Shown: positions 11,538-22,808 of the stretch, piece after piece
Layout of the letters: each line of letters opens with the position of its first letter
How positions within the stretch are numbered: position 1 is the first letter of the stretch
Assembly (NCBI RefSeq): GCF_011075055.1
Contig: NC_058151.1
Location: forward strand, 2,896,001-2,960,000
DNA length: 64,000 nt
Direction of reading: 5' to 3'
From: Mangifera indica
Taxonomy: Eukaryota > Streptophyta > Magnoliopsida > Sapindales > Anacardiaceae
Translations under genes and position numbers: made by a program
The notes under the pieces: model-generated
Databases searched by the model: none
What the model was told of the DNA's origin: nothing
Seen by the model: the letters and a program-made list of their open reading frames with translations, nothing else

Positions 11538-13206
11538 TTACAAAAGAAAAGTAATGGCAAATCCCAGAATTACATATACAAACCATCTGGAAACAGATTG
11601 ATGATTCGAAGTCGATGCGCTTTGGCACAAATTGAAGCCGTACCAAATGTCATCAGGAATATAAGCATTGTAGATGAATGTAACAGCTCTTGAATTATAC
11701 CCATAAATCTTTACACTCTCTGGTTTCCAGCCATCAGGGCCACTTCGATACAGATACACATAACAAATCTGATAAGCACAGGGTCCAGTTATTTGAAATG
11801 TATCAGATGAACACCGTTCGAATGTCCTCGTCCCCGGATCATCTAATCTTGGAGAATATATCTGATTGTTTATGTCATGAAATCATCACAAGAATCAAAT
11901 TCAAGCTTAACCTTTGTTTTTGGTACCATCAACAGAAAACGTTCTCATAAACAAGCAAGCAATTGAAATGCCTTTCAAAGCTTTGCTCCCAAGTCCCAAT
12001 TTCAAAGCCCTCCAAACTTCAAATATATGATTTGCATTTGGTGCCAGAACAAAGCCATAAATTATATTTTAATGGCAAATTAACGGCTCGATTGAAGAAA
12101 CATCATCAGTATGAACTACGGTATACTGTCCTCAAGTTTCACACAACAATAAAACTATTTGCACTTAATATGAGTATCAAATTGAGTATATGATCATGTT
12201 TTATTATATGATCAAGTGTTATTGAACTAAAAATAAAATAACATCAAATTACACTCTAACACATTACCATCAATAGGTAATTTGATCCTAGTGCACATAA
12301 TATCACCAAATTAAGTACCAATACTTACAAACAAATTATAAAAAATTATCTATATAAATTGAAATCATAGTTTCTAATTGAGTGATTTTAAAATAAGAAA
12401 AAAAGTGAACAATCACATCATTCAATCACAAACTGATTACTCATTTTGTATGAATAAGTTTTCAATTTGTTTGTACCATTGTTTTATTCTTAACAATAAA
12501 ACTATATATACAACTTTTGAGCATAATTTTTTATACAAATAATAATATATTATCTTATGATTATGTGTTAGTCTGTCTTTTATTTTTTAATTTCTATCAA
12601 ATGTGATACATCGAGTTATTGTTTGTGCACACAATTGTATTGATAGCGTTTCTTTATTCTAAATATATATATTATGTTGACTTACCCTTAAGAAAAACAA
12701 TTGAAAAGCAAGAAACCACTTATGAAATTCCAGATTAATTTCTGGTCAAGCATACAAAATTCTACAGTTTCTAACACCTTCCGAAAAATCAAACCCTAAT
12801 TAATCGTAATCAGATTTTCATGAATTGGACTTTTGGCTTAAATGGAAAACCTTAGAAAATAAAATGGTTCTTCCAGTATATATATAAAAATTACAAACCT
12901 GATTACCATAAGCATCACCGAAAGCGAGGCTGATCTGATCTCGAGTGTATTTGGAAGAGGAGCAGCTTGTTGTTATCACCACCGTATAAGAACAGCTCCT
13001 CAGATTCTAATTTCAATCAAAACAATCAATCATTACAATCGAAAAACCTAATAAAAGTGACGATATATCACTTTCTTCAGAATTACCTGAATGTAACTGA
13101 CGTTAAAGGATCCGAAAGCTCGAGGTTGCAACTGCAAGCTCGTGGATTCGACTTCAGTGAAGAAGATGAAAATTAAGGAAAAGAGAAAGGGAATCGGGCC
13201 CTTCAT
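11538..13206 (-). CDS. ATS3B: Embryo-specific protein ATS3-like, PLAT/LH2-type secreted protein
   Basis: Three minus-strand exons join in frame: 13206-13087, 13006-12899 and 11861-11538, giving 183 residues. Residues 1-21 form a signal peptide (IPFLFSLIFIFF). The ATS3/PLAT-like region runs from about 42 to 156, with SCSYTVVITTSCSS, the TRDQISLAFGDAYGNQIY block, the LYRSGPDGWKPESVKIYGYN block and WYGFNLC. Six cysteines (45, 55, 93, 104, 109, 155) could form disulfides in the secretory pathway. The hydrophobic C-terminal end (WFVYVILGFAITFLL) looks like a GPI-anchor signal or membrane tail. Exon 2 is placed at AAT after TTAG because this keeps the frame with exon 1; the nearer AG sites do not. 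Arabidopsis ATS3 proteins are seed or embryo associated with unclear function. The paralogue name is from memory. Confidence 0.9.
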
Positions 13207-13467
13207 TTTCTTCACAAAGCCCAGGGAAGAACGAGGATCTCAGAGCCAGAGGGGTAGTCTTGTAATAATGGTATTACACAATGGCACGGTATTTTGACAG
13301 ATTTATCGTCTGGCGTAAATAATGAAGCTTCTTAATATGCATAAAAACAAAGAGGGTTTCTGGTGTTGTATGTAAGGGCATATCGGTCTTTTGAGTCTTT
13401 TTATATGGTGTATAACAAGGACATGTGGTTTTGTTTTGTTTATTGTGTTACTTCTTGTCAGATTTTA

Positions 13468-14304
13468 GGCCACAAGGGCTATCCTTCACCCAAGTTTAAT
13501 TATGTTCTTAAAATTATATCTACAGTATTTAACATACTTAAAAAGCTTATTTATTGACTAATTGAAATTAAATTTTTTTATTAAAAATAGAAATAAAATT
13601 ATCATTTACTAATAATATTAAAAAAATATAAAACTTATTATATTTTTTTTCCTTTACTCATATCTACAGTTTTTTAATTTCGAAAACTCATATTTTTATC
13701 ATCCCCCGAACCTAAGGTTTTTTTTCTTTTCCTCTCCAACTACCGTCTCTAGCACCAATGACCTCTTCTCTCCAACCTAAAACATCAGTCGGCGTCTTCC
13801 CTCTCTAAATTGCTTCGTTGGAGATGAAGAAGTGAAGAGATATGAAGATCTCTTCATCTCTAACAAAGAAATCAGCTTCTTTGTCAAAACGAAGAGACTA
13901 GTCTCTTTGTCTCCAATAAAGAGATCTGAAGAGTGGAGGTTGTCGTGCCCCATCATGCATCGGTTGACTTTTTAGGGTAGAGACAAGAGGTCGTTGGCAT
14001 TAAAGACGATGGCTAGAAGGGTAAAGGAAAAAAACTTAGGTTTTGGGTGGGGGAAGAGGGGAAAGGGGAATGTGACTTTTCAAAGTTAAAAAACTTTAGA
14101 AATGAATGAAGTTATTAGTTTTTAAAACTTAAGAGGAAAATATAATCGATTTTATATATTTTTTAATATTATTAATAAAATTATAATTTTCTCTTATTTT
14201 TTCTAACGACAGTTGGTCTATGAGTGAGATTTTAAATATTTTAAACTTTATAAATATGTTTTTAAAAACACAACTAAACTTAGGTGGAAAGTAGTCTTCT
14301 AACC
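13468..14304. mobile_element. Foldback Mutator-like MITE, 837 bp
   Basis: The left end GGCCACAAGGGCTATCCTTC is an inverted match to the right end GGAAAGTAGTCTTCTAACC. The flanks CAGATTTTA (13459-13467) and TAGATTTTA (14305-14313) form a 9-bp target-site duplication with one mismatch. The core (13800-13935) holds short GAAGAGATCT-type inverted repeats, so most of the element can fold back. No transposase frame is present. Confidence 0.75.
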
Positions 14305-14402
14305 TAGATTTTAACTACATAATATGATAAAATGACAAATAATGCTATTTGAGTCATCTTTGTTCCCTTCCAATAATAATCTTTTAAATCTCTACTTCAA
14401 AA

Positions 14403-14731
14403 TAGGGTTGGATTCGAGCCGAGCCAAGCTCGGGTTCTGCTCGGTTTATTTATGGCCGGCTCGAGTTCGGCTCGTTTTCGGCTCAGCTCGTTTACGGCTC
14501 GGCTCGGCTCGGCTCGGCTCGGCTCATTTTTCATATACAAAACGATATCGTTTTGTATATATATGGATCAAAATGACGTCGTTTTGTATAAAAAATTTTT
14601 AAAAAAAATCTATCGAGCCAACCCGAGCCAGCTCGAGCTCGATCGAGCTGAGCAGAGCCCAGCTCGTTTCGGGCTCGAACCGAACCGAGCCGAGCTTGAG
14701 CTCGAGCTGGCTCGGCTCGAGTCTAGCCCTA
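14403..14731. mobile_element. hAT-like MITE, young CpG-rich copy, 329 bp
   Basis: The ends are TAGGGTTGGATTCGAGCCGA and, inverted, TAGGGCTAGACTCGAGCCGA. The 8-bp flanks CTTCAAAA (14395-14402 and 14732-14739) match perfectly, as expected for hAT insertions. The arms are made of GGCTCGAGCTCG-type repeats. The core has two palindromes, AAAACGATATCGTTTT and AAAATGACGTCGTTTT. ORFs in it are repeat translations only. Confidence 0.85.
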
Positions 14732-15382
14732 CTTCAAAAGATAATTTTGTAAGAGTGAATTACCTTATACCACCCAAGATTTGGCCTACTACCACTTTCT
14801 TACCCTTTAATAACATAAATCATGTTTTTCTACTTAAAACCTAAGTTCAATAATGTAATATTAATATGACATAATGTTAGAATGCTCACTTTTTAAAATC
14901 AATAAAATTATGTATATATATTTTAAATAGATAAAATAAGTATATAAATAATATGTTATCATGTGATTAAATGATTTTAATTTAAGAACAATATTATATA
15001 TTCAATCATGTGATAATATATATAAATATATATATATATTTGTTATTAAAAATAGGTATACATAATTTTATTATTAAATTAATAATAAAATAATATATAA
15101 TTATATGATGATATATCATTTATGTATTTAAAATATATATATATAGTATTACTCGTTTAAAATTATTATATCACTCCAAATTAACAAAAAATTTTAAGTT
15201 TGTTTAGATAAAAGATTTCCATCAACACTTCTTCTTTCCCTCTCTCATCCTCTTTCACTTTCATCTTCATTTTCATATATGCCTCGGTTGCCCCCACCAT
15301 TGCCACCACCTCTACGCCACACATCTAGTTGTATCTCTATTTCAACTCAACTCTCTATCACATCTTGCAGTAGTGCGATAAC

Positions 15383-16042
15383 TAGGGCTGGATTCAAGCC
15401 GAGTTGAGCTCGGCTCGCATCCAGCTCAGGCTCGGCTCGGTTCATATATGGACGGCTCGAGTTTGACTCAAGCTCGACTCGGTTCGGCTCGAGTTCTACT
15501 TATTTTCAGTTTGGCTCAGCTCGGCTTGGTTCGGCTCATTTTTTATTATCAAAATGACATCGTTTTTAATATATATTGATCAAAACGACGTCGTTTTGTA
15601 TAAAAAATTTTTAAAAAAATCTACCGAGCCAGCTCGAGCTCGATCGAGTCGAGCCGAGTCTGGCTTGTTTCGGGCTCAGCTCGGTTCATATATGGACGGC
15701 TCGAGCTCGACTCGGCTCGGCTTGAGTTCTGCTCGTTTTCAGTTCGGTTGGGCTCGACTCAGTTCGGCTCATTTTTCATTATAAAAATGACATCGTTTTT
15801 AATATATATTGATCAAAACGACGTCGTTTTGTATAAATATTTTTTTAAAAAAATATATCGAGCCAGCTCGAGCTCGATCAAGCCGAGCCGAGTCTGACTC
15901 GTTTCGGGCTCGACTGAGCCGAGCTCGAGTTGAGTTGAGCCGAGTCTGGCTCGTTTCGGGCTCGACTGAGCCGAACCGAGTCTGGCTCGTTTCGGGCTCG
16001 ACCGAGTCGAGCTCGAGCTTGCTCAGCTCGAGTCCAGCCCTA
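15383..16042. mobile_element. hAT-like MITE with internal tandem duplication, 660 bp
   Basis: The ends TAGGGCTGGATTCAAGCCGA and, inverted, TAGGGCTGGACTCGAGCTGA are flanked by a perfect 8-bp duplication, GCGATAAC (15375-15382 and 16043-16050). The core AAAATGACATCG ... AAAACGACGTCGTTTT occurs twice, starting at 15551 and 15784, a period of 233 bp. This doubles the usual element length of about 330 bp. No transposase is encoded. Confidence 0.88.
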
Positions 16043-16050
16043 GCGATAAC

Positions 16051-18867
16051 CCTATTGTCTTTGACCACCACATTTCTATTACACAATTTAATCACAGTTT
16101 TTGTCACAGTAATCTTCAACTTCTCGAACAACATTGTTCCACTGCGATTTAATTGACTTCTTGCTCTACATTAATCTTCTTCCCCTCCTTAGATGACATC
16201 ATTCCTTGGCCTCTCAAATATTCACTTGGTTATAATAGTGGCATTGGTGAGATTCTAGTTAAAGTAGCAACTAAGGTTTCATGGACTAAATTACAAATTT
16301 TTAAACATAAAATGTTAAAATCTCATGTTTAAAACATTAAAGTGAGATTTATAAAAAATATTTTTTTTTTCCAAAATTTTTGGATGATGAAATTATTTTT
16401 TGTCCTTATAGCATTAATTTTTTTTTCTGTTAAACAAAGTTTGAGATTAGATGAAAACCTTTGATTAATGCCATCATGAGGTGGAAAAGTGTTCTTGGGT
16501 CAAACAATGGGTGGGACAATGTCATTCAGTCATTTTGTAGTAGAAATTTAAGCTTCAGTGAAATTACTGAAAAGGATTAAAAAAAAAGCAAGAGTTTAAC
16601 CATATACCTTAAATGAAAGAAATTAATATCCCATTTTAACCATTAATTTTGCATTGCTTAACTTCAAGTAAAAAAATGATGAGTTGGAAAGAAGAAAAAA
16701 GAAGAGGTGATGTACTTTAATTTGAAGGCGAAAAATAAATTTAAAAAATACATTTATTGCATATAAAGGTAATTTTTGAATAAAAAGGGTATTATTTTTT
16801 ATTCAAATATGATAAATAGCATCACTCTAAAACGAGTTAAAGGTTACACAAATATTTTTGAAATTATTTAATAAAGTTGAATAAACGATAAGAATTGACC
16901 CAAAGAGGTTCACATGTACAAATAATCAACAATTTAATTCAATTAAATGTATTAAAAGATTATTACGGTAATTTATCTTTTAGTATCAATCTTATTTATT
17001 TGATTATGAGATAATAAAATATTCTAATAATCTTTAATTGTTAATAATGATGTGTCATCTAATATAAAATATAATATGATTATCATTTTTATCTTACTTA
17101 TTAAATATTATTAAAATAATATTGATTTTATAATAATTTTATCTTTAATTATTAATTTGATGGAATTAAAATACTTTATTTTTTAATTAATATAACAAGT
17201 GAGATAAAAAATATTTTAAATTAATTATATCTAGTAAAATAATATTTTAGTATTTTTATTATATCTAATAAAATATAATAATTATTTACACATATTAATT
17301 TTTATCAAATAAATTATATATACAAATAAATTGTATAAACTTTTATGTATAAATTGAGATGATAATTTATAATTAAATAATATAATTTTTTTTTAAATTT
17401 TAAAATGACCCAATAAAATATTATTACAAACAAATTATATGAGACAAAAGCACCCGAAAAATAATTGCTGCAATCAGGTGTGGTCCATTCTAGGCCTTGT
17501 AATTCCAATAAAGTTGATTTGTACAAAGCTTTTATGGCATAGTTCTCGGCATCTACCGCAACAAGCCTACAAAAAGTGAAAATTCCTTCGGCTTTTTATG
17601 TCTTTATTATTCTCTCAAATTGAAGGGAAGGCCCACCATTAAGATTACATGTCGTTCCACTTTTTCATTGTCAACAACCAAACAGACAACAGAGTGACTT
17701 AATTATACTTTATTTTTCGTCTTCAATGTTACCATGAGACTGCCAATCATATATTGGATCACGAGTTAACCCCAACTGTGGGGTAAAGCATATCCCACAA
17801 CAATCTGCATTTTCTAAAGGGCCAAAGGACTTATTTCCACCCAAAGTACTTTTTTTTTGCAAATTCTTATTTTTTAAATTTAAAAATTTTATTTATTTAT
17901 CTATAAATAGTTAATTTTATTTAAAGATAAAATCATTATTTGATATGTTAAAAAAGCATCCAACTTTTTGCAAACAAAAGATTGGAGGATTTAGAGGATC
18001 TAATGATTCTAATCAAGTCAAAACTTCAGAAGCTTAAACATGGGCATCTAGCAAGCATTTTAATAACTCAAGACCATATTTAATCCGAGTTGGGCAATTT
18101 GATATAATGTAAGTTCTGACTTAAGCCCCCAACTGTCTTTGTCCGTTTGCCCATGTCACCACCATAATGTGTGTGAATTTCAACTCCAATAAAAAATTCA
18201 GCTAACATTTGCAGGCAAGAAAGAAGCAAATACCATTTAAAATTATGTTCAATGCGGATGATAGATTGCATTGAACTGAGCATCAAGGGGATCACTGTAT
18301 ATTCTTCAAACTTCCAACCCCACTTCTGTATGACATTAAACGCATTGAAGATGTGCTAACTCCAAAAAAGAAAAACAAAATCCCCCAACCTCATTTCAAC
18401 AAATGGCAGGTCGAAAAGCATCTAATCCATTAAACAAAATCATATTATAAGCCATACTTATTTATCATACCATTGGCACAAGTCACAAGAAAAAATTGCA
18501 GTAATCATCAAATACTCTTGAGCCACCAAGGCTAGCCCCAGCAGTGGTCCTCTTCCTCATCGCTTTCACTCATTAAGTCATCCCAACCCCACGGCTCGCC
18601 TGCCTCACTGCCGAAGTATCAGAAGTTTTTGAGCCCTCAACCAAAGAATTACAACTGTAGAAAAGCAAATTCTGTAAAATGTACAGAATAATACTACACA
18701 TAGTATGCAGCTTATAAAATACAAAAAACAAAAACGGTACTAACGAAAAACTGTTTCTCCCCCCACTATCATATGATGCAGTATAAAACTTCTATCTAAT
18801 TTCTCTGACACCAAATTCAGCATTGCCCATTATGTAATTCCCTCTGTGACCCTCGCAGTTTCTTTTA
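16051..18867. other. AT-rich intergenic stretch with MITE fragments
   Basis: No gene is supported here. Sequence at 16480-16520 (AGGTGGAAAAGTGTTCTTGG) and 17815-17965 (GGGCCAAAGGACTTATTTCC) resembles single ends of the foldback MITE family. ORFs at 17314-17526 and 18080-18295 (minus) lack recognisable features. The right-hand part, up to 18867, should include the 3' untranslated region of the XLT2-like gene. Confidence 0.5.
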
Positions 18868-20457
18868 TTACCACTTGTATCCCCACTCTTCTTGTTCCTT
18901 GAACCTCCTCAATACTCCATCAATGGCCACATCAAATGCATCTTTTATAGTCTTTAAACCTTCCCGGTGTTTCGCATACACAAAATTCGGTATATAATTG
19001 ATTACTTGATTCCTCATTTTCTTCACCTCTTCCTTACTATAACTTTCCAGCACTGACCGCACAGACGTCGTCCCGTTTATCACGGCGTTACGGTCAATAA
19101 AAACCGAGTAACTTGCCGGATCCCCCGGTAAAAACCACTGGTATTGATAATAAGCCGATCGCTTCCAGAAAAAAACCGGAATCGAACCGGCCACCATGCA
19201 ATCAAAAATAGACCGGCGGGTGAAGCTATCTCCTCTCGGTTGCAGGCAAAAATCGGAGTCAAGAAACGTTTCGAGAATCGCCGAGGTACCGTTGGAGCAT
19301 CGCGTTCCGGCACAATTGACGACTTTGCAATATTCAGACTCTTCCTTACAATGACTCAATAACTGACCCCGAAAATCATTCTTGATTTTGCCACGCGTCC
19401 CCCCGGCGAAGCAGAAGAGAGTTGAACGGTTACGATTGCGAACGAAGTTCTGCCACTGCGAGATATCCGAGTCGGATCTAGGGTGGAATCCAGTGGGGTA
19501 AGGTACACCGACATCAAAATAGTCCCACGGATTGCGTTCAATCAGAAGACGAGTAACGTTTCTCATACCTGGCCTGTGAATGCAACCGGAGCCCCAGTCT
19601 TCGTCTTTGGACCGTCTAAAATCCCACGAGATTCTCCCCATGGTGATGAAATGATCCCAGCCGTTGGATCGATTGAAGTAGGGTTGATCCCGTACCCAAC
19701 GAAGCATCATCTCGCAGTGATAATCACGGTCCTTGGCGTTTGAATGCGACCACAAGTATTTCCCCGCCGCAAGTCCAGCGTAGAAAGGTATGTAGAACGC
19801 CGTAGCTGATTCCGCCTCTAAGGTTCTACACTTATGGTTTAACAGCCTATTGTGGAAGATAATCTCCGATACAAACTGATCGGTCCAGTGCCAGGCGGGA
19901 ATTAAATTAGCCGGTACGACGCCGTTTAAGTCAGTTGCACTACGACCAAAGCCGCCATTTATCAGCATTTCACAACGAGAACCCCATGGGCTTAATTCAT
20001 GACAGTTTTCTAATAAGTCTTGGTTGAAAGGCTTTGGCATATCGTACACAAAGATTCTCCCGGAGCTGCATTGCTCTGCTGACATCGAAATTGTGGCTGA
20101 AATATTGGACTCAGATTGCTCTTTTTGCGTTTGATGCTCTTGTTGCCCTTCATGTTGATGTTTATGCTGTTGTGGCATCTGATACGGAATAAGCTTGACG
20201 GTGCCGTGGATATTGGAGGTCGTTGTAGAGGTTGGTTGTTCGGCGACTTGGCGGGCGGTGAAAGAAACAGAGGTGGAACGGAGCATTATGAAGAGAATCG
20301 TCTGGAGAGAGAGGATGGAGATTAGAAGCCATGAGCGAGGGTTGTGGAGTGATAGAGGTGATTGCAGCAACGAATTGTAAGAATTTTTCCGATCCGACTC
20401 GGTGCTTTTTAGTCGTTTAGTTGGTTCAGGTGACAAAGGGTTAGATAACGGAAGCAT
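18868..20457 (-). CDS. XLT2: XLT2-like xyloglucan galactosyltransferase (GT47, exostosin domain)
   Basis: Single-exon gene of 529 residues from the chosen ATG; Arabidopsis XLT2 is about 517. It is a type II Golgi membrane protein: a short cytosolic tail (1-42), one membrane anchor (43-59, WLLISILSLQTILFIML), an H/Q-rich stem (about 93-114), then the exostosin-type catalytic domain from Cys130 (GRIFVYDMPKPFN). Other family blocks are ATAFYIPFYAGLAAGKYLW, NGWDHFITMGRISWDFRRSK, DVGVPYPTGFHPRSD, LQPRGDSFTRRSIFDCMVAG and IPVFFWKRSAYYQYQWFLPG. The enzyme adds galactose to xyloglucan side chains in the Golgi. The frame stays open upstream to an ATG at 20631, but the sequence from 20457 (MLPLSNPLSPE) lines up with the Arabidopsis N terminus, so this start is preferred. 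MUR3-type relatives are the main alternative. Confidence 0.93.
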   Translation of the reverse strand: MLPLSNPLSPEPTKRLKSTESDRKNSYNSLLQSPLSLHNPRSWLLISILSLQTILFIMLRSTSVSFTARQVAEQPTSTTTSNIHGTVKLIPYQMPQQHKHQHEGQQEHQTQKEQSESNISATISMSAEQCSSGRIFVYDMPKPFNQDLLENCHELSPWGSRCEMLINGGFGRSATDLNGVVPANLIPAWHWTDQFVSEIIFHNRLLNHKCRTLEAESATAFYIPFYAGLAAGKYLWSHSNAKDRDYHCEMMLRWVRDQPYFNRSNGWDHFITMGRISWDFRRSKDEDWGSGCIHRPGMRNVTRLLIERNPWDYFDVGVPYPTGFHPRSDSDISQWQNFVRNRNRSTLFCFAGGTRGKIKNDFRGQLLSHCKEESEYCKVVNCAGTRCSNGTSAILETFLDSDFCLQPRGDSFTRRSIFDCMVAGSIPVFFWKRSAYYQYQWFLPGDPASYSVFIDRNAVINGTTSVRSVLESYSKEEVKKMRNQVINYIPNFVYAKHREGLKTIKDAFDVAIDGVLRRFKEQEEWGYKW

Positions 20458-20631
20458 CATATTTCCGGCGAGATTAACCGGAAAATATGGCGACTGCGAT
20501 GTCGGTTGGCGAAGGGAAAAAATATAAATGAAAAAGCGGCGAGAGAAAAATTGTAGGCTGCGGGGGTTTGGGAGCATTTCAGGTACAAGAATGAAGTAAT
20601 AGAGGGATGACAGAAAGACACGTGTGTTCAT

Positions 20632-22004
20632 ATAGTAGCGTTCGATTGGTCACCGACAGACAGCGTGCTGAACTCTCCACTGTGTGAACGAGAAGAATAA
20701 ATAACTTTTCCAACCCCAGGTTTGGCCTAAAGTCTTTTTCCACCTCTAGCTAGCATGCATAATACTTTTTTCCCTAAATCTAAACTCTTGTTAAAAAAAA
20801 TCTGACAGTATAAGGATAAAATAATGATTTTATTATATATTAATTTTAAAAATAAAAAACAATAATTTTCTATCAAATTCAAACATTTTAAATATAATAA
20901 TTCCAGTGTTACAAAATTTTATTGTATCATGTTCAATCATTAAGAGGTAGTTATTATCTTTAAAATTGTAAGGGTAATTAATATTTCAAAATGCTCCACA
21001 AGACTCGTAAACTTTTTTTAAACAATGAAATTATACGTATATATTTTTTATATATAATTTGGTTATACAAATTATTTGTTATTATATAACTAAATGATTT
21101 TGAATTAAAAAAGTAATATCTAATCACATAAAGACAGATTATTTATGTACCTAAAATATGTACATATAACATTATTCTTTTTTAAAACTTCAACACCTTT
21201 AAAATTTTTAATAAAGATCCCATTATTTTCAAGAAATATGTTTATGTTGATAAACGATCATATATCAGAGGCACTCATATATATATATAAAGAGAGAAAA
21301 AAGAGGTGAAGATGGAAAAGGAAATAATAAGGCTCCTTAATATTAGATATAATAAAATAATATGTACAAATAATAAGCATAAATTTGAATATAAATAATG
21401 ATATATAGTCATATGATTTATTGATTTTTAATTTAAAAATAAAATAATATTTAATCATATAGTATAATATTATCTTTTATACTTAAATTTATACTCATTA
21501 TTTATGCATATAATATTACTTATTTACATATTTAAATGATTATTTTAATTTAATATTATATAATAATTTTTAGAAAAATGAAATAGTAGGAGAAAAATAA
21601 TAATTTTACTATTGAATTTTATTAACAAAGTTTAATTTTGTGTTGGTGATCAAGTGTTATTTATACAAATTAAGGGTGGAAAAGTATCTTAGATTAAACC
21701 TTGGGTGGGAAATGGGATTCACTTGAAGGAGATTAGTTTTTTTATGATTGGGGGGCCTGGGGAAAATGATAATTTTACTATTTAATTTTATTAACAGAGT
21801 TTAAATTATGATTTGGCAAAATTCTTTTCAATTTAGTTACCATTTCTAAATTTCTAATAATGACACTTTAAATGTATTTAATTATTTATGAATAATCAGA
21901 GATTACATAGAATAAAACCTATTTAAACTAGGATTATTTTAGATTATGTCCACTTCACAAATATATGAATATTGATAGTCATTAGATTGTTTACGTTAAT
22001 ATTA
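20632..22004. other. XLT2 upstream flank and AT-rich repeats
   Basis: No gene is supported. At 20724 the sequence GGCCTAAAGTCTTTTTCCAC resembles a foldback-MITE end, and 21663-21700 (GGGTGGAAAAGTATCTTAG) a decayed inverted partner, without a matching target duplication. Two similar stretches of about 45 bp, near 21598 and 21768 (ATAATTTTACTATT and onward), form an imperfect direct repeat. Confidence 0.4.
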
Positions 22005-22799
22005 GGTCAAAGGACTTATTTTCACCCCAAATTTATTCTTTTCTCAAGTTTTTATTTAATATTTTTGAAAAACTTAAATTTTTATTTATAAAATATTAAA
22101 TTTAACTAAATTTGTTTTATCTAAAATTAAAATTATTATTTAAACAGTAATATTAAAGAAAATAAATTTTTATTTCATTTTTCTCTCTTAAATTTTAAAA
22201 ATTAACAATTTTTTTCATATTTAAATTTTGAAAAGTTACATATTTTTTTGAATGTTTCATTTTTTCAGTGAATTTTTTGACAAATGACGACTTATCTAGC
22301 ACTCTCCCTGCAATATCTTTCCCTCTTTGATGTTATCTCTTCTTTTCAATCATCTCTCTCAACGTTGCTCATTCGTTTGGATAATAAACCAGATGAATCA
22401 TCTTCGTCTTGTTTGGATGATGATAAATCATTCAGACGAAAAATGATTCATCTAGTTTGTTGTCCAAAAGAATGAGCAGTGCTGAGAGAAATAGTTAGAA
22501 AAGAGAGACAATGTTGAAGAGGGAGAGATATCGCAAGGAGAGCATTAGAGAAGCTGCCGTTCACCTAAAATTTTACTAAAAATTTGAAATCTTAGAGGAG
22601 AAATATATAACTTTTTAGAATTTAAGTATAAGAAAAATTATTAGTTTTTATGATTTATAAGAAAAAATAAGATAAAATTTTAAAATTAATGAATTTAATT
22701 AACTTTAATATTCTAAAAATGAATATTTAGATTTTAAAAAAATAATGAAAAAAACCTTAATAAAAAAATAATCTTTGGATGAGAATAATTCATTTGACC
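22005..22799. mobile_element. Foldback Mutator-like MITE, 795 bp, perfect 9-bp TSD
   Basis: The left end GGTCAAAGGACTTATTTTCA is inverted at the right as GAGAATAATTCATTTGACC (imperfect). The flanks TTAATATTA (21996-22004 and 22800-22808) match perfectly. Positions 22310-22560 form a second, inner inverted repeat (TGATAAATCATTCAGACG and its partner). No transposase frame is present; the ORF at 22284-22475 is part of the fold. Confidence 0.82.
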
Positions 22800-22808
22800 T
22801 TAATATTA

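Noticed and set aside
14342..14844. Overlapping plus-strand ORFs of 86 and 130 codons rich in Ala, Arg, Ser and Leu
   Set aside because: They are translations of the GGCTCGAGCTCG repeat arms of the MITE at 14403-14731 and have no domain or splice support.
15554..16156. ORFs on both strands over 15554-16156, up to 115 codons
   Set aside because: They lie in the double-core MITE and only reflect its low-complexity arms, which stay open in several frames.
18532..18620. Minus-strand open segment encoding an acidic tail (WGWDDLMSESDEEEDHCWG then stop)
   Set aside because: It looks protein-like and has an AG just upstream, but it lies in the probable XLT2 3' untranslated region, is under 30 codons between stops and links to no other exon.
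19080..20380. Several ORFs of 60-86 codons on both strands inside the XLT2-like gene
   Set aside because: The 529-codon frame encodes a complete family protein; the others overlap it without motifs.
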